A stretch of 64,000 bases of DNA from Serinus canaria (taxonomy: Eukaryota; Chordata; Aves; Passeriformes; Fringillidae), in the NCBI RefSeq assembly GCF_022539315.1, contig NC_066314.1, positions 49,847,180 to 49,911,179 of the forward strand, read 5' to 3'. The translations under genes and the position numbers were made by a program. Numbering within the stretch: position 1 is the first letter of the stretch; every line of letters begins with the position of its first letter. Under the pieces are notes generated by a model. It ran no database searches and was not told the origin of the DNA. It was given only the letters and a program-made list of their open reading frames with translations. Positions 34,212 to 47,155 of the stretch are shown piece after piece.

Positions 34212-34959
34212 ACCAGGGAATTTCTGGATATGCATGTGGAGCCTGTTGCCCAAGAGCTGCTGTTAAGAACTGCCTTGCGCTGTCCTTCTTGCTCTGGGCA
34301 GTCACTGGCCTCAGCCCCACCTCATCCAGTTTCACCCCAGGTGCTTCTTCCAGGGTGAGCTTCCTCCCTCCTTGTCTCCAGTGGCAGGCACAGCCCTGCT
34401 GAACTGCTCTGGGCTGCAGGTGGCCGTGCTTGTGGCCGGGTGACACTGAACATGGGAGACATGGAGCAGATCATCCGGAATAAGCAGTTAAATGTGGGCT
34501 GGTGCATAGGAGGACAGTGAACAGGAGAAGGCAGAAAGGTTTGAAAAACTAGCTTTACTTTAGTTAAAACTAAACAATTGTGGAGAAGCATTAGAGTGGT
34601 ACTAAAAGCCTTCCACTTGGCCTTGGTTAAATAATGTGTACTTGTGGTTCACCGTGGCTGGACTGGTCCTGACTCCCAAAGAGCTGTGTCCAGGTGATCC
34701 ACGTGTGGTGCTGAGACTTCCTGGCGTAGAGAAGACAGCTCTGTCTGAAACCAAGGGAAGCTGTGGGGCATTCTGGCAGCTTGAGGGGTGGTGAGTGATG
34801 GCAGACAACATGCTGTCGAGCAAGATCAGTGAAACACTGCTCATCTCTCAAGCCGTCTGCTTCTCTTGCTCTTTGTGAGCCACTTCTCACTTCTCCTTTG
34901 CATGTGCTCATATCACCTCTCTTTTCTTTCCCTCACTTTCTCTGTGTGGTGCATGGCCC
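34212..34959. other. Noncoding, no feature recognised
   Basis: No gene, RNA or repeat recognised. The overlapping short frames have no domains. Confidence 0.5.
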
Positions 34960-35125
34960 AGTGACTATAATCCATGATAACTCTTTATTCTCTCTTTTCT
35001 CTTCCTCACCACCTTTCTCACTCTTCCTTTCTTCGTGTCTCTCACTAACACTCTGTTGCTCTCCCTGCCAATTTATTCTTCTCTTTCCTCCCACACTCTG
35101 TCCCCGTTTCATCAATCTCAGCACA
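34960..35125. repeat. Pyrimidine-rich tract
   Basis: The + strand is dominated by CTCT/TTCC text, for example around 34985-35110. It carries no clean unit. It could act as a splicing-silencer/PTB-binding region if transcribed. Confidence 0.6.
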
Positions 35126-38097
35126 GTCCTGTTTCTCACCAGAGCTGCTGTTTCATGTTTTACTCCAGTGGAGGGAGGGCAGGCAGGTGTGAGGGAAAGG
35201 TAACAGGTGGGAAGCAGGAGAGTTGAACTGAGACCTCCTTTGGTGACCATGGCTGAGTCATGTCACACATTCCGTGGCCTGGCTCCTTTCCTGTGACATG
35301 GGGACACACAGCCATGAGTGAATCTGCAATGCTTAGAGATTGTAGGGCCAAGGTCTGTGAAGCTCCTGGAAGTGGGCTAAAGCTCTTTGGGTGCCTGTGC
35401 ATTTTTTGTTTGTCTCTGGTGCCCAGCTAAGCCCTTGTGCCCAGACTGACATGATGGAGGCATGTTCCCAGCCTTGCCCGTTGTCCTGTTCTCAAAATCT
35501 GCCCCACCCACACTTTCCTATGAAATAACCCCATAGGATGAAGTTGACAAGGCTCAGCTATGGAGTTTTGATCTGCAGTGATCCAGAGCTTCGTCCCTGC
35601 AAATCCCTGAAGACTAACAGCAACTCCTGTTGCTGTAGGTGCTACCTTTGTAATTACACCGATTTGCCTCCCCAGTTCCATCTTTTTCTTCTTTTCTTTC
35701 TCTCTGCCATGCTGCTTTTCCACCTTTGCATACCGGAGCCTGCCTTGCCTGCTGGCTGCTGAGGGCTGGCCCAGAGCTGCCAGATGCTTGCACCTTCTCA
35801 GCTCTCACGGGTAGGAGTTGCTATGGGAGACAGCGAGAAAGAAAAAGTGTTTTCCCCAGCAGCACTAGGAGCCAGAAGTCTTCCATTGAGTGGAGAACAC
35901 CCCCCTCTTGTGCTCCTTCCTCCCCTCAGCCCCCCTTTAGAGAGCACTCTGCAGAAAGCTGCCTTTGAAGCCCCTTAATTAGTGTCCCGTGTGTCCTGAA
36001 CGGAGCCCTTCATTACCACCAGCAAGAGGCATAAATTGGCATGTGTTTCAGGTTCGGGCTCAGTGCCAGAATTTTGTTCCAGTCCCCTCCCTCCAAACCT
36101 CTCCAGCTTCCCCCCTCCTTGACACACATGCATGCACACACACATTCACTCTCTCACAGACAAACACACACACTTGCACGCACAAGGGACCCTGCCAAAA
36201 ACCACACGACCCCTTTCCACCATCCCACATTTCAGAGGAAAAAAACAATGACAGAGGTCGCTCTGTTCCCTGCCTCCCCATGGCTTGCTCTTGGCTCTAG
36301 TGACCCTTCAGCATATGCAACTGCAGGTTGGGGGTCATTATCAGCCCCAAAGTGTCTCTCACAGCCTGTGGATGTGCTCAGAGGGTACTAATTAGTGAGA
36401 GAAGGGCTGATTAGGTTAGAAATTAAGTGTTTATGCTTTCTTTTTTTTTCTTTTTATTTTTTTAAATATGTATGTGTGTAAAAATAGTGAGGCCAGATGG
36501 AGTCTCAGGAATAATGAGAGAAAAGGCAGCCAGGAGTCAAGGGGGGTGAATCTGTATCCTGTCTCACCTCTCCTGCACACCCTGGGTGGACAGGCATTCT
36601 GCAAACTCACAGCATTCCTGCAGCACACCAGTAGCCACCACACATTCCCTGTGGCTGTCCTCGTTGGGATTGAGCTGGAAATCTCCTCTCTGCACAATAT
36701 TCTGTAGAAGCTCTTCATACCTGGAGAGCCTCTCATCTTCATCACCTCATCTTTTCCAGCTCAACCTTAGTGCCTTTCCCCCCCCACACACACCTTTTTT
36801 ATCTCAGTGTCACTATTAGCAGCAGCCAATAGGTTACTGGCATCACCAGCCTTTCAGCAGCATCCCTTGTCTTTGCTGGTGTCTCACCCCAAGTGTGCTG
36901 TCCTCATAGAGAAATCCTTCCTCACAGGCTCTTGCTCTGCCAGACTGAGGAAATTCAGTCTATCTCTGCCATGGACTTTGCTCCTCCTTTGCAAAAGTTG
37001 CAACAGAGGACCCCCAAAGCTGATTAGGAGTCTGATTTCCAGGAGCTCCAAAATCTCTATGCCTGAGCAAACCATGTCCTTGTCCTATTACATGGCCATT
37101 CTTCCCTGCACCTATGCTATATTCTGCCTATTATGGACTGTGGGATAAGGAAGAACAGATCATGGTAGGGCTGAATAGCAACTTTGTCTTGCTACAAGGC
37201 TGTTCTGTGCTTCCGGGGCTGCAGGGAGAAGCTTTGGGGCCATGAGGGGCAGTTGAAAAACTGCCTTCCTTCCACTTAACCTAAAGGTGGTCTCTGGGAC
37301 CAATATTTTGGATGCAGTGGACATGGAGCCTTTCTCCAGAGGCCAGTGTTTAGGTTGAGGGTACTCAGGTTCCAGCAGGCTGGAGGAGAGGGAAGGAAAG
37401 AGGCTGTACTTAACTGTACTCTACAGCTTGCTTTGTGGGGTGGGAATTGTGCTGGCAGACTCATGAGCTCACACAGTTGGTATCTGCAGCCCGCCACTTC
37501 TGTGACCTGAGGGCTCACTCTGATGTTGGCAAGGAAGGCCATCTCCCCCAGTCGGGGCTTTGAGTGTTGAGAAAGGGCTGAGTTTGTTTTGTTGATCAGC
37601 TTGGGGAGTGTGTGTGGGGGGGAAGTAAGAACTTGTCACTACGATGCGCTGGAGGAGTATTTGCAGGGAGGAGTATTTGCTCAGTAACCAGTGGGGGGAT
37701 TGTGATCCCTTGGAATCACAGCTGATTGGCATGTGTGGGTCTGACGGCAGGGGAGATTCTCTTGCTGACTCTAGGGGGGCCGTAGACTCTTAGCTCCATT
37801 TCAGAGCCCAGCTACAAAGTGTCTGGTGTACTGGGGCTTTGTACCTATGAAATAAGAAGTCCAGCTTCTTTTAAGGGTGGGAGAGCAGCTGAGGACCCCA
37901 GCTCCAGGGGTGCACTTGTGGTGGAAGAAAGGCCACATGTATGTTCTGGTGCTCCCTGGGCCGTGTGCTGTCAGTAGGACTGCATGCATGACTGTTTGGC
38001 TGCTGCATGAGAGGAGGGTGCATTTGTCTGGGTACAATTCAGACCTCATTCCCTTTTCATCGCAGCGGTGCTTTTTTACCATGTGGCTCCTGTAACA
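35126..38097. other. Noncoding, no feature recognised
   Basis: No supported gene. It contains a CA-rich cluster at about 36121-36182 and a T-rich run near 36438-36465. Confidence 0.5.
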
Positions 38098-38115
38098 GCC
38101 AAACAAACAAACAAA

Positions 38116-38149
<34 letters not shown>
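38098..38149. repeat. Compound (CAAA)n(CA)n microsatellite
   Basis: About five CAAA units pass directly into about 14 CA units. The transition fits slippage conversion of an A-rich tract. Confidence 0.95.
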
Positions 38150-38150
<1 letters not shown>

Positions 38151-39649
38151 GAATCCAAACTCCCTATTAGCACCACATTGCAGATGCAGCCTGGTTTGGC
38201 CTGTATTTCTCCTGTTGCCACAGCAACGGAAAGCCAGGGAGTAAATCAGAATATCCTCTCTGGTGCTCAACACCCCCATATGGCAAAATAAATGACAGTG
38301 TGGAAAGCCTGGCCTGTCTCCCCTACCTCTCCTTCCCAACTCCAGTTCAGCAGAGACCCTCCAGAGACCTCTCATATGCCTGTCAGACCCCAAGGACATC
38401 ACAAGCTTCCTCCATAGGGGAGGAAGGAACACCACCTCTGCTGTGACCAGCAATCCCACATATTCCCTCCTCCAGTTGCTGTGACTCCCATGGGGGGTGA
38501 TTAGGTCTGAATCAATGTTCAATGTTCATGGTCTCAGCTCAGCTGGCTTTTAACAAGATGAGTCCCATCAGCTCCACTAAGGACCAAACAGCATCCAAAC
38601 CAGACTTAGCAACCTGCTTCTTGCTTCAGCAAACTCTGCTTACAGCTGGGAGAAACAGAGCCTTTGGAGAGGAGCAGAGCAATCAAAGCACATTTAGGAC
38701 CAGGACTCCTGTCCAGCTGAGCTCAGAAATATGCTCGCTGGGACAGCTGCCAAAAGGGCTCCACCAGCTATGCTTTGTGTTGGCCTTGGGCACTTCCAAA
38801 GTCAGCAATGTGCTTAGGAGAGAGATCTGTCTGCCCAGAAAGAAGAGTCCTTGGGAGGAGAGAAGGGACACTGCCCCTGAGAACTGGCGTGGTACAGTCC
38901 CCTGGAAGCAGGGGAGAAACTGGACTTGCATTTTCTACAGCAGATCTTTCTATGTGCATCCTAGGTTGGATAATTCCAGCCCTGGAGGATGACCTGCATC
39001 CCCTTTAATTCCAGCAGCTGATTAGAGGGTAGCTGTCACTTGTGCCTCCCCCAGCTTTAGCTGTGACTTCCTTCATTAGGAATCTCACTGTGTTCTTTGG
39101 CTGGATTTCCCCTCAGAATCTGATTTATGGCTCCCCAGTGATTGCTAATGTGTAAATACCATGTGCTTCAGTATGGCAATGTGAATGCCCCAGTGCATTG
39201 GAACTGTTAACCCTTCAGTAGATGAAGATCCTCTCCCTGCTGTGAAAGCTGCCTTGCTTGACAGAGAGAATCCCAGCCTGGGATCATGGGATCTCAGTCT
39301 GGCTCTAGGCATGCTTGCAGATCAGTGCAGGTGGATGGACCTGCAGGTCTCCTCAGGTTTCTGTGCAGCTGAAAGGATGAGGCAGGAGCACCCCAAAGAA
39401 AAGGCAAAAAGGGCCATTTCATGATTAAATGCTAGAACACAGCAGCAGTGTAAAAATATACATATATCACAAGCCTTAATTAACACAGGCAAAGGGAAAA
39501 GGAGAAAAAAAGCCACTTTTTAAAGGTTTCACAGAGACTATAAACTGGCAGCACAGAAAAAAAATGTAATACATGCAAATTAATGGCATAAATTTAGGGT
39601 TACTTAACTTCACAAATGTTAACAAGCTCATAAAAAAAAGTTATTCTTT
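38150..39649. other. Noncoding, no feature recognised
   Basis: No gene, RNA or repeat recognised. AT content rises after 39420. Confidence 0.5.
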
Positions 39650-40170
39650 CTCAGTTTCCTGTCGCTGTTTGTTTCTCTCTCTCACTCTCTTTTTTAACTC
39701 TGTTGAGAAGATTATGTTTTCAGTATATTCCTCCTAAATTAATTCTGCCTCTCTCTCTTCCTTCTCCCTCCCTCGTCTCTGTCTCTTTCTCTGCACCTTC
39801 CTCTGTCTGCTTGCCTTCCTTCCCTGCCTATCTATCATATTCTTAATGTCCCTATCATCATAGTATCTACTCTTGGATACAGTACTTTCTCATTTCTCTC
39901 CCTATTTCCTTGCCTGGCTCTCCCCCGCTCACACCCCACCCTTCTTCGCAGCTCTCAGCCTGCTACCCTCTTCTGGATTTTTTTTTTTCCTGGGTTTTTG
40001 TTGGGTTTGTTTGTTTTTTTGTTTATTGGGTTTCTTAATTTGTTTGGTTTGGGGTTTTTGGGGGGGGGGTGTTTTTAGGGTGGTGGTGCTTTTTTTGTGT
40101 TTTGGGTTTTGTGGGGTTTTTTTGGTTGTTGCTTGTTTGGTGTTTTTGGTTTTTTTTTTTGTTGTTTCCT
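39650..40170. repeat. Strand-asymmetric pyrimidine then GT-rich tract
   Basis: From about 39655 to 39965 the + strand is largely C/T (CTCTCT, TTCC, CTTCC). From about 39971 to 40168 it is almost only G and T, with TTTGTTTG, GGGTTTTTG and a run of ten G residues near 40060-40069. The segment 40051-40080 has four or more G-runs with short loops and should form a G-quadruplex. The minus-strand Lys/Thr/Pro frame here is composition-driven. Confidence 0.8.
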
Positions 40171-40265
40171 GTAGAAGTCTAGCAGTCAGTATAACTCCAG
40201 CCTGTAATGCTATACACAACACTGCCAATTTCCAAACATGCATTTTTTTTCCCTGCCACTGGCAG

Positions 40266-40370
40266 ACAGAGAAGGCAAGGAGCAAATGAAGTGGTCTCGG
40301 GCTGAAGTGCTCGCCCATCAGGCGTTTGAATGGCTGTTTGTCGCTGCAGACTGCGTGGCTCGAGGCAGAG
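40266..40370 (+). other. Weak candidate noncoding exon
   Basis: T8/CCC followed by CCACTGGCAG gives a usable acceptor (AG at 40264-40265). A CpG-bearing 105-nt body follows (TCTCGGGC, GCTCGCCC, GGCGTTTG, TGCGTGGCTCGAGG), ending in CAGAG|GTATGG. It lies on the ELFN2 sense strand in the presumptive intron and directly follows the long pyrimidine/GT tract. No coding signature. It may equally be a conserved element with decoy splice signals. Confidence 0.25.
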
Positions 40371-43300
40371 GTATGGCTCTGTGGGCAGGCTGGCTTGGTA
40401 CAGCACAGCCCCCTCTGAAACAGCTGCCACAGCTCCCCGACACCTTCCCTTTATTCCAGGCTCTGCCTGCGTGCAATGCTGGATAATAAAGGGCATGGCA
40501 GCTCCTTGCTGAGCCTAGGAAGTCATGAGCCCCTGAGGTCACCGTGTCTCTGCTTCCCGCGTGTTTCTTGCTTTGCTTACAGATAAAACTAAGTTTAGAA
40601 AACTCAGGCAATTGCCAGTTTAGCTCTGCCAAAACTCATTCTCCGGAAAGAGGACACACGCCTTTTGTTCTGCTTCTTTTTAAGCTACCAAGGACACCCC
40701 AAGTTGCATGACTCGTGACGTAACGTGTCCTGTCCGTGATGCTACACTGTTCTGTTCTTAGGCTCTTGTTCTCATTGCTTAAAGGGAAGATGGGTAAAAA
40801 AAAAAATCTTATTTTGACTTATGGACCAGACTGAGTCATAGGAAGACATCATTAAAAAAAGAGAGGGGGTGGATATCATCAGCTTTGGCCACAAGCCATC
40901 CTTGGAGCTTTCAAAGTTGCCTGTAAATATTGCTGCCAGCTCCGTTTCAGCATCAGAGACAGCAGTCCTGGCTAATAGCTTTCCTCCTTAGTGGCCCAAT
41001 TCAGTATTTCAGAATTCTGGAGAGAAGAGGGGGAAGTCAGTGTTTTATTCAACACAGCAATCTCAGGAACAGGGAGGGGAAATTACAAGCTGGACTCCCC
41101 TGGCAGCAGCAAAAATAAGAAAATCCAATAAGAAAAGCAAAGGAAAAAAAAAAGGGAAAACCACTGAATTTCTCAAAGCAAGAGGAAGGATGTTGGTGAG
41201 TGGGTAACAGAAAGGTTAGGAAGAGGAAGCACAGAGGGAGAATCTGTTGTGTTTGGAAGATGTGGGAACCATCAACACAGATGTTGCAGAAGAAATCAAT
41301 TGAGAAGCTGAATGGGACTTGCATGGGTTTACAGTTGGGTGCATGCTTAAGCGTGTTGCTAAATGGAGACCTGAATGAGTGAGAACAAGAAATAATCATG
41401 CGGGAGTCCCCATGCAGAATCAGTCTCTGTCCAGATTGACATCACAGGCTTTCCCACTGATATAAAACGTTGCTTTTCCTGGGCAGGAAATGAGTCAGGG
41501 TGACTCCGGAGCTTAGGGTTTGGCCTATGCAGATTAAGAGGAGTAGCAAGGAATAAATAAAATATGGAATATGCAAGGGTGACTAAGGACTCAAAGAAAG
41601 CAAAGAACTGTGGGGGGAAGGAATAGGGCCACAGTAAGGAACAAGGAGGGGCTGCCAGATTAATTGCTTTCTAGGGCTACCTGGAGAGAGATTTAGGGGA
41701 ATAAGCATCATTCCCTGCTCATGAAGTACCTATTGGGTGGGTGAGTGGGTAAGACATTTATGTGCCTGTATTAGCTGAGTAATGCTCCTTTGTTTTTTTG
41801 GTCCTTTCAGCCCAGAAACAGTCTGAAGCAAAGTTTCAGTTTCTCACTGAAAATATTTTCAGTACCTAGGAAATCAGAGGCCCAATAAAAATTGAAGCCT
41901 CCATGTACTCTGCTACTGACAGCATCGAAAGAGGCGGAGCAGAGAATAGGTGGGGAAATAAGATGGAAAACTGGACTGAGCAAGAACAAAGGAAAGGCTG
42001 GGGTGTTTTTAAAATTGAGCTGTCCCCCATTTTTGATTGCATCATAGCCTGAATTAGCTTTGGCCTACATAATTAAAATGGAGGATGTCAAGGTACCAGG
42101 AGGAAAAAGTATTTTGCTGGGCTATTGGCACGAATTGTCTGTTCGCTGCACAGCTGCTGTAGGAAATGCAACGCCATGAGTAGACATATATAATTGTAGA
42201 GATGGGGAATGAATAAACGTGTTTCAAAGAACAAGGAGAATTCTAAATGTCAGCAAAGGGGTATATGACTCACTCATTGGGAAAATACTATTATTGGATA
42301 CGTAAGTAGGACTGTACAAAGCACTCAGAAGAGGGATGCTACTAGAAAAAGAAGAATTAATAAATGAAGGTAACATTTGGGTAAGTGACAGTGAATGAAT
42401 GAGGAGATGTGCTATAAATGCCATAAGCTATCACAGGGCCTGGAGTGAAAGCAGAGAGAAAATGCGGGGTTGAGGATGGCAAAGGATGAAAAGAGAGAGA
42501 TCATGGACGACGAGGAGAAGCTTTGCTGGAGACTGCTGAAATACAATAGAATGGATGAGTGTTTGTTATAAAACTACTTGGCTTTTGGCAGAATAATGGT
42601 GACAAAGAGTTTCTGTTCTACTGAGTTGGGATTAAAGAAATAAATGAGGTGGAACTCCATGGGAGGAAAGGAAATGGCTGTGCTGAGGAGGCAGGAGGGG
42701 GCCCAGGACCCAGCTAGAACTGGTTTCTGCAGAGGAGCATTAGGCTGTGATGGACATGTTGTATGGAGGAATCCTTCCCTGTTTTTCAGAAGGAAAAAAA
42801 GGTGTTTAAGTGTAACAGATGATATTGTACAGATTAGAGATATGGCTGAAATAAGCAGTGCAGGACCAAGGCATTTTGCATGAGTTCAAGCCAGGCATTG
42901 ACAATAATTAACTAATGCTCCTGGTGCAGTCAACAACAAAGTTGCAGACTTCTTGAGTCCAGAACATAATGAACTTGAAGCCCTTCAGTTGCCAAATGCC
43001 GGACACCATTCCAATAGACCCATCCCACATGTCTGGCTGGTCATCCTCACAGCCTGAAACGCTGTGTGCTGGTGCATCTGCCCAAGCAGAAACTGAGGAG
43101 TCCAGCCACTTCTGCAAATGGATCAGTCCCATTTACAGCTAGGGCCAAGGGATCTCTAGTCCTGGAGGAGGAGATTTCCAGAGCCTCTAATTTGGGTCCA
43201 GCTGGGAGCAGTTCTTATTTTGGTTTTGAAACACCGAATCCCCAGCAAGCTGCTTTTCTGGCTGTCTTGGTTTGATTGAGTCGGTAGAGAGACAGATGTA

Positions 43301-45032
43301 GGTGGATAATGGGAAAGGGGGTGGTAAGTGGCACAGCTATTGCCTGAGCGAGAGAGAAGGATGCCGTGTAAGTACTGCCAGTCCCCATTCAGTGAGCAAG
43401 TGGTGAGTCAGGGGCAGATACTGAGTCAGCAAGAAGGCGGAGGGGTAGTGGGTGGGTAGAGCACCCTGGCTAACTCTGTGCAAACCACTCAGCTGCAACG
43501 TTGCACTCAGCTCCCTGTGGCAAAGTTGCATGCAGTGGTTCAGGCTGCTGCATCCCAGCCTCTCCCCTCCCCATGAAATTCCCCGGGCTGCTTTGCTGAA
43601 CCAGTGGGGCTTTAGAGAGGACTCCTGACTGCTGCCTCTGGTGGACACATATTTTCCTGATATGTTTATGAACTTGCTTGCAAGCATTGCTTCTCTGTGA
43701 GGTGTGGTAGTAAAAGGGGAATGAAAACAGCTGATCAAGGCAGAGAGAGCCCTTCAGCTTGTGTCACCCCAAAGATGCTGCTCGTGCAGTCAGGGAGCTG
43801 GTGGAATGTAGGAGGGGGGAAGAGAGAAAAGAAAGAAAGAAGGAAAAATAGAAATGAGGTAGAAACGAGAGAGAGAGAGAGAAAATATTTGAGAGATGAA
43901 AAGAAATTACCATACGGCAGGATCCTGTTATTCAACCTAATTTTCAAAGGACTGCAGCTGTCGCACTGAGATAATCTGTTAATTATAACAGTCATTGTGT
44001 TTTGGCAATGGAAGAAAAAACCAGGCTCTAAACAAGGCAAGGTAGTGGGGAAAAGAGAGGGGAGGCACGGCTGTGTCAAAATGCATGTCAGATGCTGGCT
44101 TGAAATCTAGGTGGGCAAGCCGGCCGGGAGGAGGGTCCCTCCCCAGCAGGGCTGAGCTGTGCCACTGCCTGCAGGTGGAGGATGGATGGAAGATGGAAGC
44201 ATCCGTGTGGAAACATAATGCCCTGTCCAGTGTGAGGCTACTCCTCTTGCTGAATCTAGGCATGCATTGACCAGAGGAAGAGCTTTGAGGGGCTGAGGGT
44301 ATCACTGAATCTCTCTCAGGTGGCCACCCAGGACAAGGTTGGCTGGAAGGCGAGAGAACGCTGAAGGATGCTTGAATGCCAATGCCTGTGCCCTGCAGGA
44401 GTTTGCAGGCCTGGAGCTGTCCTACACAGGGCAAATGGCAGGAAGTGATTGCTGCTTCAGGACATATGTGATTCCTTAGGCTCTGAGGCCTTCCCATAAG
44501 CGACCATAGTGAGCTGTAATTCAAGGACCATGCCCTTTTCCTACCCTACCTGCAGGGTAGAATGTTTGGGGGCCCTCTAAACTGGCACTGCTGGATTGCT
44601 GGGGATATTATTAGCATCCAGAAATATAAATGCTTGGTTTGAGTGAGGGCATCCCTGAAATAGCTTCCTGCTGTTCATAGACAGACTGCTGAGAGCCAGG
44701 ACTTGTTGAAGGAAATAGGGCACCAAGACCATCACAGGACAGCAGAGGCATCACAATGACCCTGAGGAGGTGGGGGGGGGCCTTTGCAGTGATATCCCAT
44801 ACAGCCCAAGGATTTCTCCTGGTCTCATGGCTGGACATGCTGCATGGGAGCACACAACAGCACCAGTGCTCCCACCCTGCTTGCTACATGCTCCCAGAGC
44901 CCCCACCCCTGGCCTGTTACCTGCAGCAGCTCGCACACACGCTCATACAGAGCTGCCGTTCCTGTCCCTTTACCTCTCAATAGCTCACAGATAGCAGAGG
45001 TCATTCCTTGTCCCCTAGAGCAGCTCCTTCAC
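40371..45032. other. Noncoding, no feature recognised
   Basis: No supported gene. Notable small motifs are a CRE-like TGACGTAA at 40716-40723, a TATAAAA at 41461 with a TGAGTCA AP-1 site at 41491-41497, and a short (GA)n near 43867-43882. None is sufficient to call a promoter. Confidence 0.5.
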
Positions 45033-45095
45033 ACATGCACATGCACATGCACATGCACATGCACATGCACATGCACATGCACATGCACATGCACA
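45033..45095. repeat. (ACATGC)n hexanucleotide repeat, 10 units
   Basis: Ten perfect ACATGC units plus a partial. It gives an alternating Met-His or Thr-Cys chance frame. The surrounding 44930-45620 is rich in CACACA-type text. Confidence 0.95.
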
Positions 45096-45885
45096 GAGCC
45101 TGCCCCCACATCCTGCTCCCTACCGTGATTCACATCAGAGACTCACACAGAAGGAGCGTTCCCACCCCTTTCCCTGGAGCCTTCTCCCAAACACACACTG
45201 GTTGTCTCCCATGATCCCTGCACGCCCACATGCAGCCTGCGCTCCCACCCCGTCCCCTGCAGCGCCTCTCACACAGCCAAACACTCCCACCCCTTTCTCC
45301 GAGGTGCCTGCTTCACGCAAGCACACATGCACACATAAACTCACAAACAGCCTTTGCCTGGTTCTGCATGGCAATTCTTCCCTCCCCAGGAGCCAGCACT
45401 GGTTCTCTACTTCGCAGAGTGACTAAACCACATCCACCCCCAGCCCACACATCCCCCCCATCACCTACAGCGGCTCCTCCGCGCACACACCCCCTCCACC
45501 TCGCGCTCCTGGAGCCGACACTGCCGCGTCTTTCTCTACAGTGGCTCACACCCATACCAGTGCACCAGGGTCTGGCTGTCACACTCCCTATGGCAGGTCA
45601 CTACAGAGCCTCACACTGACCCCATGCTTCCTCCCCATGGCCAGCAGGAATTATTTCTAAGCCTTTCTACTGCCTCATGGGATGAAAAGGGGAATATGTC
45701 TCCCAGGCTTCCCTCCTGGCTCTGGAGGGAGAGAATTGAAGGCAGCCTTATTGGTGATAGTATTTTTTGTGGCACCTCTAATCTCTTGACATGCTCTTCT
45801 ACCTGGAGCAGGCTATTTCCCAAGCCTAGCCCCATGTACATGCTGCTGTGGATTGCTGCTGCAGGCTGTCTGGGTGGAGCTGGCT
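45096..45885. other. C/CA-rich noncoding DNA
   Basis: Low-complexity Pro/His-type frames arise from CACACA and CCC text up to about 45620. No gene recognised. Confidence 0.5.
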
Positions 45886-46170
45886 TGATGCAAATCCGCC
45901 TTAATCTTCGATAATCATATTAATATAAAAGGTAACCATTTCACTTTGGAAAACAAAAGTGGCTTTCTGGCCTGCCAGGGAACCACAGGCATATGAAAGA
46001 CCTTTCTGCCAGTATTTATCACTCTAAAATAAGATTTATGCTTCTAAAGCTCTCTCTTTCATGCTTCTGAGCTGCTTCATTTTTCTCCCTTGAGCTTTCC
46101 CATTCTCTCTCTCTTGCTGCCTAACAAATTAGGCATCTAATCGCTGTTGGGGAGGCGCGATGGGAGAGCA
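45886..46170. promoter_or_regulatory. AT-rich putative enhancer with octamer
   Basis: A perfect reverse octamer ATGCAAAT at 45888-45895 is followed by TTAATCTTCGATAATC, CATATTAATAT, AAGGTAACC and later CAAATTAGGCATCTAATCG. GC-rich DNA lies on both sides. Motif clustering resembles conserved neural enhancers. Inferred without any comparison between species. Confidence 0.35.
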
Positions 46171-47113
46171 GGGGTTTTATATACAGCGGTGTGTTGGGTT
46201 TTTTCATGGTTAGTCTTTAAGCTGTTTGTCCCAGCAAAGATTTGGAGTCAGTGGCAGTGTGTTTGTTCGAGCCTGTGTGTGAATTCTTCCTTCTGAATTC
46301 TTCCTTCCCATGCCCCAAACTGGCCAAAGGGCAGGAGTGCAGAGCAGCGTGTCCTTGGGGCAGTACTGCAACCCATATTTCATCCCCTTTCCCTTCCTCT
46401 CTGAAGGGTCCCATCCTTGCTGGCTGGAAATTGAGCTTTGTGAGTTTCCTTGCAGTGGCGTCCTGTGAGAAGCAGCTGTGATCTAGTTTGGTTCCCAGTG
46501 TCCTGCTGGGATCCCAGTAGTTTGAGCTTCCAGATGTCAGGGACAGCTGGGGTTTGGGAGCTGCAATCTTCCTCCCCACTTACAGTGGGGCCAGCCCAGC
46601 TTTCAGAGGAATGAGTTTTCCACCCGCAGGCACAGTGGATTTGTTTAGAGTGAAATGAACCTGCCCAGAGTTGAAGCATGAGATTTCTCTTGCAGCAACA
46701 CTCTGCCAAATTCACAGAGCCTCTGAGGTTGAGTGGACACCCTTCAGCAGGACTCATTCAATGCAGTTCAACTCCTGTAAGGGATGAAGGCTGTGTCTGG
46801 TTAGTGACATGGGAACACCTTTTGTCACATGACTTTCTAGTGTGGCTACAGAGCTCCTTTGACCTCTGGAGTTTTGAAGCATTAGGGCTCATTTCAAACA
46901 AATGGAACATTGGGATAGAACTGAGAGATAACTCAGTTTTTATACTTTCTTAAAACCTTCTAATTTAAAAATTCCTACAAGGCGTTCTGTGAAGATAGGG
47001 AATAAATTAGAGAAGAGAGAACGTGAGAAAGAAACCTTCATTGAGACCCACTAAAGGAAAGAGTGTTGTGGAGCTCAACCCTTGGTGAACATCAGAGAAT
47101 CTACAGGAGAAGG

Positions 47114-47155
<42 letters not shown>

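Noticed and set aside
39929..40318. Lys/Thr/Pro-rich minus frame
   Set aside because: Direct product of the T/G-rich strand asymmetry.
41461..41497. TATAAAA with nearby TGAGTCA as a promoter
   Set aside because: No initiator, CpG enrichment or following gene; single motifs of this size are expected by chance in 64 kb.
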